DNA from: Ichthyophis bannanicus
Taxonomy: Eukaryota; Chordata; Amphibia; Gymnophiona; Ichthyophiidae
Direction of reading: 5' to 3'
Assembly: GCA_033557465.1 (NCBI GenBank)
Contig: CM066033.1
Location: forward strand, 232,626,109-232,690,108
DNA length: 64,000 bases
Below the pieces are notes generated by a model. It saw nothing but the letters and a program-made list of their open reading frames with translations. It did no database searches and was not told the DNA's origin. Positions 45,731 through 57,363 of this stretch are shown here, one piece after another; within the stretch, counting starts at the first letter, position 1; each line of letters opens with the position of its first letter. The position numbers were made by a program, and so were the translations under genes.

Positions 45731-45813
45731 GGAACAGGGAAGCAAGATGGCACCATGAAAGGGCTGAGGAGCAGAGCACTACATGGCATCTGGGATGAGC
45801 GACCTACCCTTGT

Positions 45814-46930
45814 GTGGCAATGCTGAAGTGCAAGGGCAAACAGGTGCAACGTCTGGCTGGAGTGGCTGCAGGAGGAGGTGGTCAGCTTACCCTCGATGTG
45901 CTCGGCGTCCGCCCGATGAAAGGGACTGTTGCTGCCTTGGACTGCACTGGAGGCGTTTCTCTAGAGCGGAGCATGGAGGGGGTTTCGTTAAGCCCCGAGG
46001 ATCGGGCACACCCCCGGCAACCCAGAAGCAGTCCTGCGGAGGGGGGGGGGTTGGAACCTCTATCATTCGGAACTGTTTCGCAGGCGGTGGAAGGTATGAC
46101 AGGCCTCCCCCTTGATCAGTCTTCACCCGTAGGCATGGGCATTAGTGCTGGGGTAGGAGGTTGGCCTGTGAGTTACCTAGAGAGAAAGTTTGGAGAGTCA
46201 TCTGTGTGGAAGGAGCCTGGAGGTACTATGGAACTCTATCAAGACCCTGGATAGATCTCTTAATGCAAATTTGCCACAACTTTCTTTGAAAGTGGATTCC
46301 CTTACAGAATTTGTTTCTGCTCAGAAGAATGAAGTTGCTCAACACGAGATCAGACTGGAGCATCTGGAGGATCGAATGGTAGAGATAGGCACTTTAAAAG
46401 ACGTAGAAGTGAGAGTTTTGGGCTTTGGAGGAAGCTGGAGTTTTTGGAGTATCAGTCTCTGAGGAACAATTTGTGTTTCCTGGGGTTTCCTTGATCCCCT
46501 GTGCTTGGGCTTGTGGAGTTGGTGAAGAAGTATTTATTTGAGATCTTGGGCTGGGCATCTGTTAATCTTCCTCCTGTGGCTAGGGCGTTTATGTACCCTT
46601 CTCCAGTGGAAGTTTGGGTAATCTTACTCAACCCCAGGAGCAGCTTAATCTGACTGGGTTTCTTGAGAGCTCTATGGAATTGGTAACATCTCGTAGTATC
46701 TTGTCGGTCACTTTTACCTTTGAGCAGGACAAAGTTTCTGTATTACATTTGTATTTCAGACATATGCAAGAGCAGTTTATGGGTTTGGTTGTACATATAT
46801 TTCCTGATGCATCTAAGCAGATCCAGGCCCGACAAAAGGAGTTCTTGGCTGTACGGCCTAGAGTCCTTTCGCTTCAGGGTACCTGGCTCTTGAAGATTCT
46901 TTCTTTATGCTATGTTAGTTTGAGGGGCAG
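45814..46930 (+). pseudogene. Tx1-type L1 ORF1-like coding region, broken
   Basis: Frame 45814-46254 encodes a Gly-rich N-terminus. 46190-46462 encodes a coiled-coil-like segment (NANLPQLSLKVDSLTEFVSA to HLEDRMVEIGTL). 46614-46930 encodes the RNA-binding part (LTGFLESSMELV, VLHLYFRHMQEQF, VHIFPDASKQIQARQKEFL). Several frameshifts separate them, and a SINE interrupts the last part, which resumes at 47227 with PKQFLELISKE-like coding. ORF1 proteins trimerise through the coiled coil and bind LINE RNA. Confidence 0.7.
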
Positions 46931-46934
46931 AACT

Positions 46935-47227
46935 ATTACTGTATTTATTTATATTCTCTTATATACCGTGCTATTAAGCATCAGTGCAGTTTACATTGAA
47001 CAAACTGAAATTACACTGAACAGGGCATTATAACTTGGAGATAACTATTTTACAGGGAACATGGGCTATGGAGGGTTAAGTGGCTTGCCCAAGACCACAA
47101 GGAGCACCTGTGGGACTAGAAACCCCAGCCCTTCTGGCCCAAGGTTGCTGTCCTCTAGTGGGATTTGAACCCCTGACCTTCCAGCCTGAAGTACCTTGCC
47201 CCAACCACTAGGCTACTCCTCCACTCC
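46935..47227 (-). mobile_element. tRNA-headed SINE, reverse orientation, inside the Tx1 element
   Basis: On the minus strand it starts at 47227 with GGAGTAGCCTAGTGG and GGTTCAAATCCC and has the same body as 32441. Confidence 0.85.
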
Positions 47228-47542
47228 TGTATGGAACCTAAACAGTTCTTAGAGCTTATTTCTAAGGAGGGTAATCTGGGGTCTGGGAAGGTGTGTGTGT
47301 GGAAGGGGGAGGGGAACATATGGTGTGTTTCTGCTGGTAGCACTCCTTTACAGCTCCTCTCCTTGATGTAAATGTATTTCCTTATTATGTTGTATTTGCT
47401 TCCTTCATTATTGTGAGCTAATGTGTAGGCATTATATATTTCTTAGTTTTGTTATATTTCTATTTGTTTGTTGATTTTTGCTTATTGCCTGTATTGTTAT
47501 TTGAAATATCTAGAAATATGGAATGAAAAAAAGTGACAATTT

Positions 47543-48035
47543 TTCATCTCTAGTAGATAGAGCAGAGTTAAAATAGAGAAGGGGAGGAAGGGTGAGGTAA
47601 ACAGTGGTATGCAAATGGCCACAGTTGCAGGAGGATTACTGCTAGGTTACAGGTTTGTAATGGTCTCACTTGCAGTCAAGGATTTCTTCTGAATCAAAGG
47701 CCAGTGGATAAGAATTGGTTTTTGAAGGTTTTCTTGAATTTTTTTAGGGAGGTCTTTTCATGGATTTAAAGGGGTAGTGCATTCCATAAATGAGGAGCAA
47801 GTGAGTATAATACCAAAGATAGGTAGATTTGAACCTTGCTTGATGAATGTAAGAATTAAGTGAGCATTCAGGGATCATAATGTTCTCCCATTCTTAGTGC
47901 ACCAGGGGTCACAAAAATGGATATGAAAAATACCTCAAGGAGACATAAAAATCTGGATGGCAGAAAGCAATATTAGCTTAAGCTTGGCCAACCAATCATT
48001 TCATGACTTATCTACTGGGCAAGAAACAATAGTTA
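47543..48035. other. Unassigned stretch
   Basis: No supported gene or repeat end. Confidence 0.4.
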
Positions 48036-48966
48036 TTTTTAATTTTATAATCCATATGTGTATTCTTTGTCACAAAAACAGCCACCAGTGATTGAGTCCT
48101 TATTAGAAGATACTTGCAAAGCACTTTCAAACTGATTAGAAAACAGTTTGTGTCTCCCTGATGTTCACAATCCTTAAGAAAGCACAGAGTTACTTATCTG
48201 TTTTTTTCTGACATTATCAAATCACAGCACCTCCAAGTTTCAGCAAACATGCCTGAGTCAGGGGTTACCATATAAATCAATCCTGCAGTGAGATAGTGAG
48301 CCAACAAAATTAGTATCCAGTAACAAAAAGGCCTGGCTACAATAGCTAAAATATCAATTTACACCTCAAAATATGGAGAATGTTTCAAGGTGTAAATTGG
48401 TATTGCAGCTAGTGTGGCCAGACCTTTTTGTTACTGGTTACTAATTATGGTGACTTCTGATGCAGGCATGTTTGCCGAAACTTGGCCGAGTCAGGTTCCT
48501 AATAAAAGTGTGTTAACAGAAGATTCCAAGCGCCACATGAATGGAAAATTTCTTAAAACATGGTGAGGGCACAAGAGACAGACCCCTTTGCAGCAGCCAC
48601 ACCTGTGCTGGGGTAAGCACTACTGAAGAAATGCTGATGATTATTAATTCTGATGAGTTCAAGGGCAGATTCAGGGACAGCTCATTGATGGCTCCAGGTG
48701 CTCAATTGTATTTGCCTCAGCCTCGATGTCAATGCTGACAGACATGTTGGTCTAAAAAAATCTAGATGCGATTTAATAACGTCACAAAGAAACAAACAAG
48801 TAACTCTCTGCTTTCTTTAGCGTTATGCACATTGAGGAGAAATAAATTTAAGCGTTTTCTAATCAGTTTGAAAGTCTTTTGCAAGTATCTTTTAATAAGA
48901 ACTAAATCACTAGTGACTGTTTTTGTGACAAAGAATATGCATATGGATTATAAAATAAAATAAAAC
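48036..48966. repeat. 0.93-kb imperfect fold-back palindrome, PLE-like
   Basis: The left arm 48036-48385 is inverted as the right arm 48392-48966. Matching blocks include TTTATAATCCATATG with CATATGGATTATAAAA, AAACTGATTAGAAAAC with GTTTTCTAATCAGTTT, and CAGTAACAAAAAGG with CCTTTTTGTTACTG. The right arm has about 230 bp not present in the left. Both arms carry a CTGAYKCAGGCATGTTTGCY then GAAACTTGG motif resembling a hammerhead core with a base change. Copy E begins 10 bp to the right. Confidence 0.85.
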
Positions 48967-49171
48967 TAAAGACATTGGGGTATGTTTACTAAACTGCGTT
49001 AGTGCAATTCGCGTTAGGAGCCGCGGTAGTGACAGAAACCCCAAATAAGGACATGGGCGGTACATCGTCACCACTAACGCGCGTTCAAAACATTAACGAG
49101 CGTTACCGGGCGCGGTAGCGCGTTACTGCGCGTTAATCGTAAGAAGACGTACAGACACAAAGCACTGAAAC

Positions 49172-49240
49172 AGAGCTGTAGCACAATGGTTACGGTACTG
49201 ACCGCTGTTACAGGCAGCATGGGTTCGAGTCTCCAGTGTG
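49172..49240 (+). promoter_or_regulatory. tRNA-like module E1
   Basis: The A-box TAGCACAATGG (49179-49189) and B-box GGGTTCGAGTCTC (49221-49233) are the best B-box match of the whole family. A cloverleaf with a normal acceptor stem is not evident. Confidence 0.75.
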
Positions 49241-49606
49241 CCTAACGCGGAAGGCTGTCCCAGGCATCACCCTGTACATTATAGAGGGAATGAGGAGGCA
49301 TGTTTTTCGTTACGTTGAGTATTGGTGTCAGAAACACACCCTCGGAGTGTGCCCAGCCACGTACGTCGGTGCGTGCAAGGCTGCGTGCGTGGGTACGTGT
49401 GTTTTTACCAGTGGGGGCATCTTATATTACAGACTCTGTAGGGTGTCTTGCACCTATGCATTATGCTAGCAGATGTACGTGTGATGGCCTATGGTTTATC
49501 AGAGCCTGTGAGCAGGTGCTGGAGTTTCACAGGGTTGGATTGTGCCAGTCACACCCATGATGCACTGCACATGCAAATCAGCTGTCCACAGATACACACC
49601 ATGGGG

Positions 49607-49740
49607 AATGCACCCCCACAGCACCTTGGCCTGGTAGGGGGAACTGACCATGTGCACCCCCATAGCACCTCGGCCTGGTAGGGGGAACTGACCATGTGCA
49701 CCCCCACAGCACCTCGGCCTGGTAGGGGGTACTGACCGTG
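49607..49740 (+). repeat. 44-bp tandem repeat, three units, in copy E
   Basis: Each unit includes CACCCCCACAGCACCT, CCTGGTAGGGGG and TGACCATGTG. Copy C has two diverged units. Confidence 0.85.
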
Positions 49741-51062
49741 TGTTGTACTGGCACAGAGTAGCTACACACCGTCACATTGTGCGGGTACTGTGCTCACCCT
49801 GAGGGTGCAGTGAGGCACCCAGCACTAGGTCCACAGCACCATCCATGGCACAGGTCCAAAGCAGTGTTACAGTGTGAGATAGGTAGTTTCTGCAGGACCA
49901 CCTTGGACATCTCTGTCTGCTGCAGTCAGGTGTAGCCCCATGCACCACCACCCCCCCTCCCCCAGGGTGGCAAACAGGGCCTCCCATCAAAGGTGGCAGT
50001 AGAGGGGAACATTAACCCTAGTCCTGCTGAGGAACAGACATCCCACAGGGCAATCAATGCAGCTCTGTACACAGCCATAACACAATAGCAAACAGACATT
50101 AGGCCTGGATATGGTATGCTGCACCCCACCACTATCAGATATTCCCCTGGTGCAAGCCATCAGCCACTGCACCCTGCAAGCCACTCCATCACAACACCTA
50201 CCAGCTGCAAACAGTCTGCTAGTGCCCAGAGGAGATGCCTGCACCCAGAACTGGGATGTCAGCATACACAGCAAGCAGATACATCAGTGACTGGGCCCCA
50301 AAAGGAAACCCATATTTATCACATGAGAGAAATACTAGATAGCACCATGGGAGTGCCTAGCCATGCTGTGGTCACTGCACAGTCAGGGTGAGAGTGAGCT
50401 CTCAGCAGGATATACTGAGGTCACCCTGTCTGTGTAGGTGGTGGCTGGGCACTACAATGTGCCTGTCACTGCCCTATGCCCTGTGCAGATGCACCCTGGC
50501 CAGGCCACCCTGTCCGGCCTATACCCATGGTAACTTGCTCCTCATTATGCACATTGGCAGCCCAATACTGGCAACATTGCTGGCAGTGTGGACTGTGGAA
50601 GGTGTTTGCAGCCACCACACACTGGATAGACAGACAGCCACCCCCACACCTATGCCAGCATTGTGCTACTATAGAGGTGGTCAGCAGCCATACCCACCAC
50701 ACCAGTCATGGGCATAGTACAGGCATGGATATGGTACACAAGGCTGTTGGGGGGTCACTCCCCAGGGTGGCGAACACTGTCAGAGACCAGACCTGCAGCA
50801 AACACCGCAGACATCAGAATGATTGTTATGGTGGAGCTCAATGAGCAATATGTGCTTAACGTAGGACTTGATATCTGCCAGTTATCATAGGGAACGTTTG
50901 ATAGCTCTGTACCATATACCCAGGTGTAGGGTGGCATTGCTAAGGTATGCAACTGCTAGTATTGGGAGATACAGGCAGGGCCCAATGTCTTGCCTCTCCA
51001 AGAGGCATTGGCCAATGGGGCCTGTGGGTTGGTGTGTGGCCCTGTTGGCTGCTGCTTTACGG

Positions 51063-51256
51063 CAGAGTTCCCCGACTCCAGTCCTGGTGTTTCAAACACT
51101 GTTCGGGTTTTCATGCTGTCCCTCATAAATATGCATGAGCTACATCTGCATACCATGGGGGTGGTGCATAGCTATGCAGCACAGGCATCTTTATTAGAGG
51201 CAGCATGAAGCCGGAAAGGTGTGGGGCCCTCCAGGACTGCATTTGCGGGACTCTGC
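51063..51256. repeat. Embedded palindromic module in copy E
   Basis: CAGAGTTCCCCGACTCCAG begins it and the complementary arm ends at about 51256. It is a counterpart of those in B, C, D and F. Confidence 0.7.
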
Positions 51257-51395
51257 TTTAGGTAATGTGCCTGTTTCTGGTGTCTGTGTTTGGTGTGGTA
51301 AAATATAGGCCATGGGTATGTTCTCTGCAATGAAGGAGTGTCTTAACTATCACTGTTTAGTGGTGGGTAAAACTGTGGGGACTGGGTTGGCAGGA

Positions 51396-51476
51396 GCCTC
51401 AGCTTGGATTTGAACCTGTGACCCTCTGGTCTTACAGGCACTGGCTGTGTCTGTTGCACCACACTGTGGCCACAGA
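51396..51476 (-). promoter_or_regulatory. tRNA-like module E2
   Basis: The reverse-strand B-box-like CAGGTTCAAATCC and the A-box-like GTGGTGCAACAG have tRNA-like spacing. The module corresponds to C5. Confidence 0.55.
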
Positions 51477-52132
51477 GACAGTGCAGTCCCTGGAGTTAGT
51501 TAAACCAGCCTGACGAGTCAGATACCCTGCTCTGCAACAGGTTTACTGTGGCCTCATTTACCTTGTATGCAGACAAAGGTGCACATAATCCTCACAGGAG
51601 ACCTCAGAAAAGGGGCACACACCCATAACCAAGCTGGGCAACAATGATATCATTGGGCAATATTATACAACACTCCCAGGACAGCTCCATTACAATGACA
51701 TGATTTTGAAAGGGTCTGTGGAGCGTAGACCCTTCCACACATCATTCCTTTGTTATTTGGTGCTTTCCAGGGAGTGTTGTTCCTTGTTTCCCATTGCTAT
51801 CACTGTTGCCCAGCTGAATTATGCTTTTTAAAATGTTTCTTGTGGTCATTTTTAACGTTTTATGTGACATTTTGTTCTGTGCACATGTATCACACTGCTC
51901 ACGTTTTGTGGGTTTCCCCGGTTTTTCTGTACATTGCTGACGGAAATGGTTTCTCTTCCCTTTAAATGCCTTTAACGACAGGTTTTCATTCGCGTTGGAA
52001 TTGAGCTCAGAAATTCAGCGCGTTAGTATGAGGGGAGCCTCTCCCCGCCCACTCTCCGCCCATTGACCCCTTCTCTCCACCCACTCTCCACCTTCTGCGC
52101 TGTTTTAATGCGCCGCGGAGGTCTACGATCGT

Positions 52133-52250
52133 TGACTGCGGTTAATGCGCGTAAAGTACGTTTAACGATCGTTAGCGCGTCAGCACGTGCGTTCGGATGT
52201 GCTAACGATCGTTAAGCATACTTTACGCGCGTTAATCACGATTACCGCAC
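52133..52250. repeat. Right-end hairpin of copy E
   Basis: Arms of about 40 bp around AACGATCGTTAGC pair across a 20-base loop. The stem starts about 17 bp inside the right terminus. Confidence 0.85.
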
Positions 52251-52270
52251 TTTAGTAAACATCCCCCATT

Positions 52271-52640
52271 GGGTCTGCTATTCAGCGGTGGCAGCTAGCG
52301 TAGGTACAGCACCTAGCTGTCACCACTGAATAGTTAACCCGGATATTCAAGGCCAGGACCATATCTGGCTACCGGCGCTGAATATCTGGGTTTGCCGCAC
52401 AGCTGCGCACAGTGCAGAAGCAATATTTAGCTGCTGCCCAGCTAGCTTTAGCAGCAAAATGTAAGACAGCTTTTGCAGTGCCTAACTTTCACCACTGAGG
52501 GATAACCGGGCACTGGCTGAATATTTCCACTGACTGCTTATACCTGGGTATCACACCTGGCATGCTCCCAATACGCCCCAGTGCTAAGCAGTTAGCATCG
52601 AGGCGTATCATAGCCTTACTTGGGGATATTCAGGGGCACT
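52271..52640. mobile_element. ATTCAGC-type MITE fragment
   Basis: TATTCAGCGGTGGCAGCTAG and several GATATTCA or GAATATC motifs, with GGGGATATTCAGGGGCAC at the right, relate it to 35471-36385. The left end was probably the target site of copy E. Confidence 0.5.
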
Positions 52641-52800
52641 AACCATGCCACAGGCCTCAGAGACTGTACAGCCACCCAAGTGCTTTCCACATCTCTTACA
52701 TAATCTATCATTAAAAAACTTCCCTTTTATCTGTTTTCTTTAACCTTCTAGTATTTAAACTTTTTTTCTACATTAAACATATAGCGCCTGATTCCAGAAG

Positions 52801-54234
52801 CATAGGTGACTCTATAATGAAGCCAAGTAAGGCAGTGGCCTCAGGCGGCAGCTTTTTGGGCTTTTTGGGGGTGGCAAAATTGCCCCCCAAAAGACCGCCG
52901 TCACTGCCTCACTCGGCCTTCAAAATAAAAATTTTAAAAAACCTCCGGCGTAAGAAGCAGCTGCTATTGGACTTTGTGCTATTTTTATATTTTACACAGT
53001 ATTGGGGAACTGCATCTCTTATTTATCTGATGTTGCACTGCATGTGGACTCTGGCTTCTTGGGGTTTCAGTTTAAATTTTGTCTACATATTTTTATTTTT
53101 ACTTTAGATTGTGGTTACTTATTCTGTACTTGATGAGGGTCGATGTTGTGCGTGTGTGACTGAGGTGAGGTGTTCTGTTAACATGCAGTTTGTATATAAA
53201 GATCTATACTATACTGTAGTAATTTGACTTGTTCAGCTTTTCAAATAGGTGTATGGATCTTCCAGGGCCCACTGTAGTATTTACAGTGACACTTTTTTGG
53301 ATGGGCTCCTTATGTGACTTTTGGAAGTTTGTGCTGATATGGTATGGTATGGTAGGTTTGCTTTTTGTTGTAGAGTTTTTTATTAGTTCACAATATGCCT
53401 GGTACTGGAGAATAGTGGTTGTTGTTAGTGAGATGATCAGAATCAGATTTTTTTTTTAAATATTGAGTTCTATGGGTGTCCTGGTTCTGCACTGCACTTA
53501 CTGTGGATGCAAAATATATGTTGAAAAAGGGAGAACCATAACGCAGTTTATAACAAAATAAAAATGGGTTATAATTTAGTTTTATAAACTGTGCTATTGA
53601 TTCTTGCTGTCTTTTAGTTCCTTGGTGTGCAAATAGGACCGTACCTAGCCCTGTGCAAGCAGTGCAGCCGAAGAGGGTGCAAAGGCTTGGGGGGCGCATT
53701 TTGGCTCTCTGCTGTTGCCCTGCTGACGCTGGCTGGACAATAGCAGGCAGTTAAAATGCGCCCAAAGCCTTTTTGCAGCACTTTAAGCAGGTCTGGTCCC
53801 TCCCTCCTCCGACATGATGTCAGAGCAGGGAGGGACAGATCTGCTTAGAGTGTCGGCGCCTTTCAGATTGGCTGCATGCCCCCCCCCCTCCTCCTTCCCA
53901 TACCTCGTCCAGTGCTGCCTGCTCTTACCCTGCTGCCGGCGCCGCCGTGAAAAAAAACAGAGGGCGTCAGCAGCAGGGAAAGAGCAGGCAGCGCTGGATG
54001 GAGGTATGGGGGAGGGGGGGCATGTGTCCAAGCTGCAAGTCGCACAGGGTGCGATTGCAGCTCGATATGGCCCTGTGTGCAAACATCTTGCATTTCCTCC
54101 ATATAATCTAATCGGCTTTTTGATTTGGTTCAGTCTCTGATTGGATTTCTGAAAAAGCCCCGCCCCCCCTAAGGTGGTGGGGGGCGCCATCTCATTCTTT
54201 GCCTCAGGCAGCAGACTACCTTGAGCTGCCCCTG
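52801..54234. mobile_element. hAT-like element with perfect 8-bp target duplication
   Basis: TCCAGAAG flanks it at 52793-52800 and 54235-54242. The left terminus CATAGGTGACTC and the right, read inward, CAGGGGCAGCTC are weakly matched. It hosts a second hAT-like element at 53634-54075. No transposase is visible. Confidence 0.75.
53634..54075. mobile_element. Nested 442-bp hAT-like element made of two palindromes
   Basis: TGTGCAAA is repeated at 53626-53633 and 54076-54083. The termini are TAGGACCGTACC and, read inward, CAGGGCCATATC. Inside, 53779-53852 and 53871-54027 are each strong inverted repeats. The second has CCTGCTGCCGGCG-type arms around a poly-A loop. Confidence 0.85.
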
Positions 54235-54242
54235 TCCAGAAG

Positions 54243-55384
54243 AGGCACATCTGGGCTGTCTGGATGCCCCCAAACAGGATGGGCCCATTAGGACCCAATT
54301 ATGCACTATGAGAGACAAACGTTCTCGTGGGTGCAGTGTGAGGCCCAGAGATGGCCCAGCGTGCCCCTGCTGCACCGTGGGAGACATCCTCCTTACTCCA
54401 CAGCCAGCCCGCCACAGTGCTTACCCCTGTTTCCCCACTGCCTAACCCTTGGATGGGGCAGCTGGGGCTCAGATCAGGTGGTAGGGACTCGTCTCCAGCG
54501 CTGCCGTTGCTCCTGGGGGGCTGTTTGGCTGTTGTGAAAGTTTGCTTTGTGCTTATTCCGCCTCTGAAGTGAAATAAGCTGGGTGCCCTCCTGGTACTCC
54601 CTGGACGTACAAGGCCATGACCTGAATTGGCTCTGTATATCCGAGATCTGTCCTGCCCCCGCTCTGCCCAATTCCCGCCCCTGTCCGGACCTCCCGCACT
54701 GAGGTTGTGTGCATGTGGGGAGATCACTTTCGGGAATGAGGGCCAGACAGCTAGCAGGGCTGCACGTCCCACTGGGACGTATAGCCCCACTAGTTGCCTT
54801 ACAGAATCAGGCAAAAATCATTTATTGCATGTGCTCAAAACAACCCCAAATGGGATATGTTTGTCTTTTCTTTTATAGAAACAATGCTAGCTCCACTTCA
54901 ACCAGCTCCACCAGGTTGTCAGGTTGTCAGGCCTTGGCAGTAAGGCAAGCGACAGTTGTGACTTGAGGGAACTGATCAAGAAGTGCTGTTTTTTTCACTG
55001 GAGTGTGAAGGGTGGGCATGAGCTGCATGAGAAGCAGAGAGCAACAGAGGCACCTGTGCACCAGTTCAAGCTCAAGCAGGAAGACAACACAAGGTAGAAT
55101 TCCACTTATAACATACTGAAATGGTTAATGGAGCAATGAGCATCAAATGTCATCAGAGATCGAGATCAGCACGAGTACCACCCTGTTGTCTATCCCCTCT
55201 CGACTTTACATGCCCGTGGACCATAAGCCCAAGCCAGAGGCAATCTTTGGTGACCAAAGCCCTAGCTGCAGTGCTAAGCCTGCTATGTCAGACTTCTGCA
55301 TGGATTTAAGTGACAATTATTTAATTTAAGTACAGTCAAAAATGTACAAAGTGGAGTACAAAGCTTATACTATTAAAATATAAA
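54243..55384. other. Unassigned stretch
   Basis: Several overlapping open frames exist on both strands but none has a recognisable domain. I see no gene that I can support. Confidence 0.4.
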
Positions 55385-55970
55385 GTAATTATTTTTATCA
55401 GACAAAGTCCGAGAAATATTTCTGAAACATCCAAATTTTCAATAATTTTTGAAATTGCCTATAACCTGCCATATCTCTAATCTCTAGTGGCAAGCTATTC
55501 CACAATTTAGGAATTGCTCCAGAAAATCATCTTTCCCTAATCCTCATCTGACAAAAAGAAGAGGCAAATGGCATCTTCAGTGCGCAATATGTAGCAGATC
55601 ATGAAAATCTCACTGATGAACATCTCATCAACTTATCGGATAAATATATAGGACCAATCTTATAAATAGCTTTAAAAGCAAGACATAACACTTTAAACAG
55701 AACTCTTCCTTCTACTGCCAGCCAATGGAGTCTAAATAACAAAGGGGTTACTGTCTCCCTAAATGCACTTTGGGCAATCCTTTTTGCTGCAGTAATTTGA
55801 ATACATTGAAATTTGTATACTAACTTCTTAGACATTCCCATAAATAATGCACTGCAATAGTTCAAATTACTCGGGACCATCAACCAGACCACAGTCTGAA
55901 AATCTTGTGACCTCAAAACTGAGCTCAGTTGTCTACCCAATTTCAACTTACACATGCTTTATACCACACC
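55385..55970 (-). pseudogene. L2/jockey-like LINE RT C-terminal fragment
   Basis: Frame 55599-55955 on the minus strand encodes VPSNLNYCSALFMGM, QCIQITAAKRIAQ, LFRLHWLAVEGRVLFKVL and IGPIYLSDKL, the conserved region after the RT palm of L2-type LINEs. It stops at both ends and is inactive. Confidence 0.8.
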
Positions 55971-56859
55971 TTTTGTTTGGCATATTGCACATGCGGTTCA
56001 AAGGTCAAATTAGAATAAAAAATATTTCCTAGACAATGCACCTTGCAGAGCCTATTGAGGCCATGCACACAGATTCCTTGGCCTACTAGGTATACAAGTC
56101 ACCATTCTGGCCAAGGTTGCTCTGTATTTCCTGTCCTGCCCTCCAATCAGTGTGCCCAGTGAATGTATAGTCTCCAATGCAGAATATGATGGTTCCCTAT
56201 TGTTCACTTGGTGGAAAAGCTAGTGTTTCTGAAGACAAATGCTCCCTTGCTTGCTTTCCCTTCATTGTAATGTGGCTGGAAGAAGGAAGACGCGTAGAGT
56301 TATACCGAGGAGCCGTTGGCAACACTCTCTGCCTTCAGCGTATCTACGAACTGTGTTTTTCATAGTTTGCACTGCAGTCTTTCTAGGATGGTACCAATTT
56401 CCAGTAGCTAACTTTAAGCCCCCCATGCCAAAACCTAACATCAAAAGCCATGGAAAAAAACTATTACAGTCTATGAGATTCAGAGGGAGTGAAGGCAGTA
56501 TTCCTGGCAAACTGATGGCTCTTTTGCATTCTAGAACTCTGCTGATCCTTCATGCCTCATGTTCAGCATCTCTCCTGGTACTTCAGGTGGGGAGTCATAA
56601 TGTTGCCCCATTAGCAGAAGGCTATTGCTAAGTGACTGCAGCATATCATGTAAACCTCGCCTGCTGGCTTTTTCTGTTGCACTCGCTGGCCAGATACCCT
56701 TCAAGATCCAAAAAGAGAGTAGAGAATTCATGGACATTCTCTGTACTAAGGGAAAGAAATTGTAACAGAGAAGAGCCTAGTATTTGATGATTTCTGTTCC
56801 CCCAGCCCCAAGTGCTCATCCTTAAAATGACTAGTCTAGAGGCACACAGCAGACCTGTA
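55971..56859. other. Unassigned stretch
   Basis: No supported gene or repeat terminus. Confidence 0.4.
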
Positions 56860-56952
56860 TGTGTAACCAGGGCCGGCCCGTCCATTGAGCAAGAATGTTT
56901 TTTGCACAGGGCCCCGCATTTCAGGGGGCCCCGTGCAAAAAAACATCTTGCA

Positions 56953-57363
56953 TCAGCCCAGCTAGGTTAAAAAAACACAAACCGGCTGCTGCTGCCGCTG
57001 CCGCCGTGGCAGCGGCAGAATCGACCATCCCGCGGGGCCCCCCTGCCCTGCAGAGTTCTCCATGCAGTCTCAGCGTCGGCTGTCAGAGCCGTGCGAAGAG
57101 AGAGCTTCTCCTCTCGCGGCTCTGTTAATCCCGCCGCAGGGCTGATGGGATTTCCCATTAGCCCCGCGGCGGGATTAACAGAGCCATGAGAAAGGGAAAC
57201 TCTCCCTTCGCGCGGCTCTGAAAAGCCCACGCTGAGGGAGCTGAGGCCGCATGGAGGACTCTGCAGGGCAGGGGGGCCCCCGCGGGATGGTGGATTCTGC
57301 CGCTGCCACGGCGGCAGCGGCAGCAGCAGCCAGTTTGTGGTTTTTTTAACCTAGCTGGGCTGA
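56953..57363. repeat. GC-rich 0.4-kb palindrome
   Basis: The two arms of about 200 bp meet near 57151 (GGGCTGATGGGA / TTTCCCATTAGCCC). They share CAGCCCAGCTAGGTTAAAAA, GCCGCTGCCGCCGTGGCAGC and CCCGCGGGGCCCCCC. Only a few mismatches separate the arms, so the palindrome is young or maintained. Confidence 0.95.

Larger units (their letters stand above)
45731..47530 (+). mobile_element. Internally deleted Tx1-type L1 LINE with target duplication and nested SINE
   Basis: The 5' end GGAACAGGGAAGCAAGATGG begins a Tx1-like leader. ORF1-like coding follows and ORF2 is absent. AAAAAGTGACAATTT flanks both ends (45716-45730 and about 47528-47542). The combination of 5' start, ORF1 and 3' end with a single target duplication indicates insertion of an internally deleted RNA. 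Confidence 0.75.
48977..52267 (+). mobile_element. GTA element copy E, uninterrupted
   Basis: GGGGTATGTTTACTAAAC opens and TTTAGTAAACATCCCCC closes the 3291-bp copy. ATT flanks it at 48974-48976 and 52268-52270. It lacks a large part of the left half present in B and C. It carries one forward and one reverse tRNA-like module, a 44-bp tandem repeat, a palindromic module and a right-end hairpin. No transposase is seen. Confidence 0.9.

Noticed and set aside
49172..49240. A functional tRNA gene
   Set aside because: The A and B boxes are good, but I could not find a consistent acceptor stem or standard anticodon arm, and the same sequence recurs in degenerate forms across GTA copies.
53783..54814. 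Frames of about 170 codons on the minus strand
   Set aside because: They run across hAT termini and palindromes in GC-rich DNA and have low-complexity products without a known domain.
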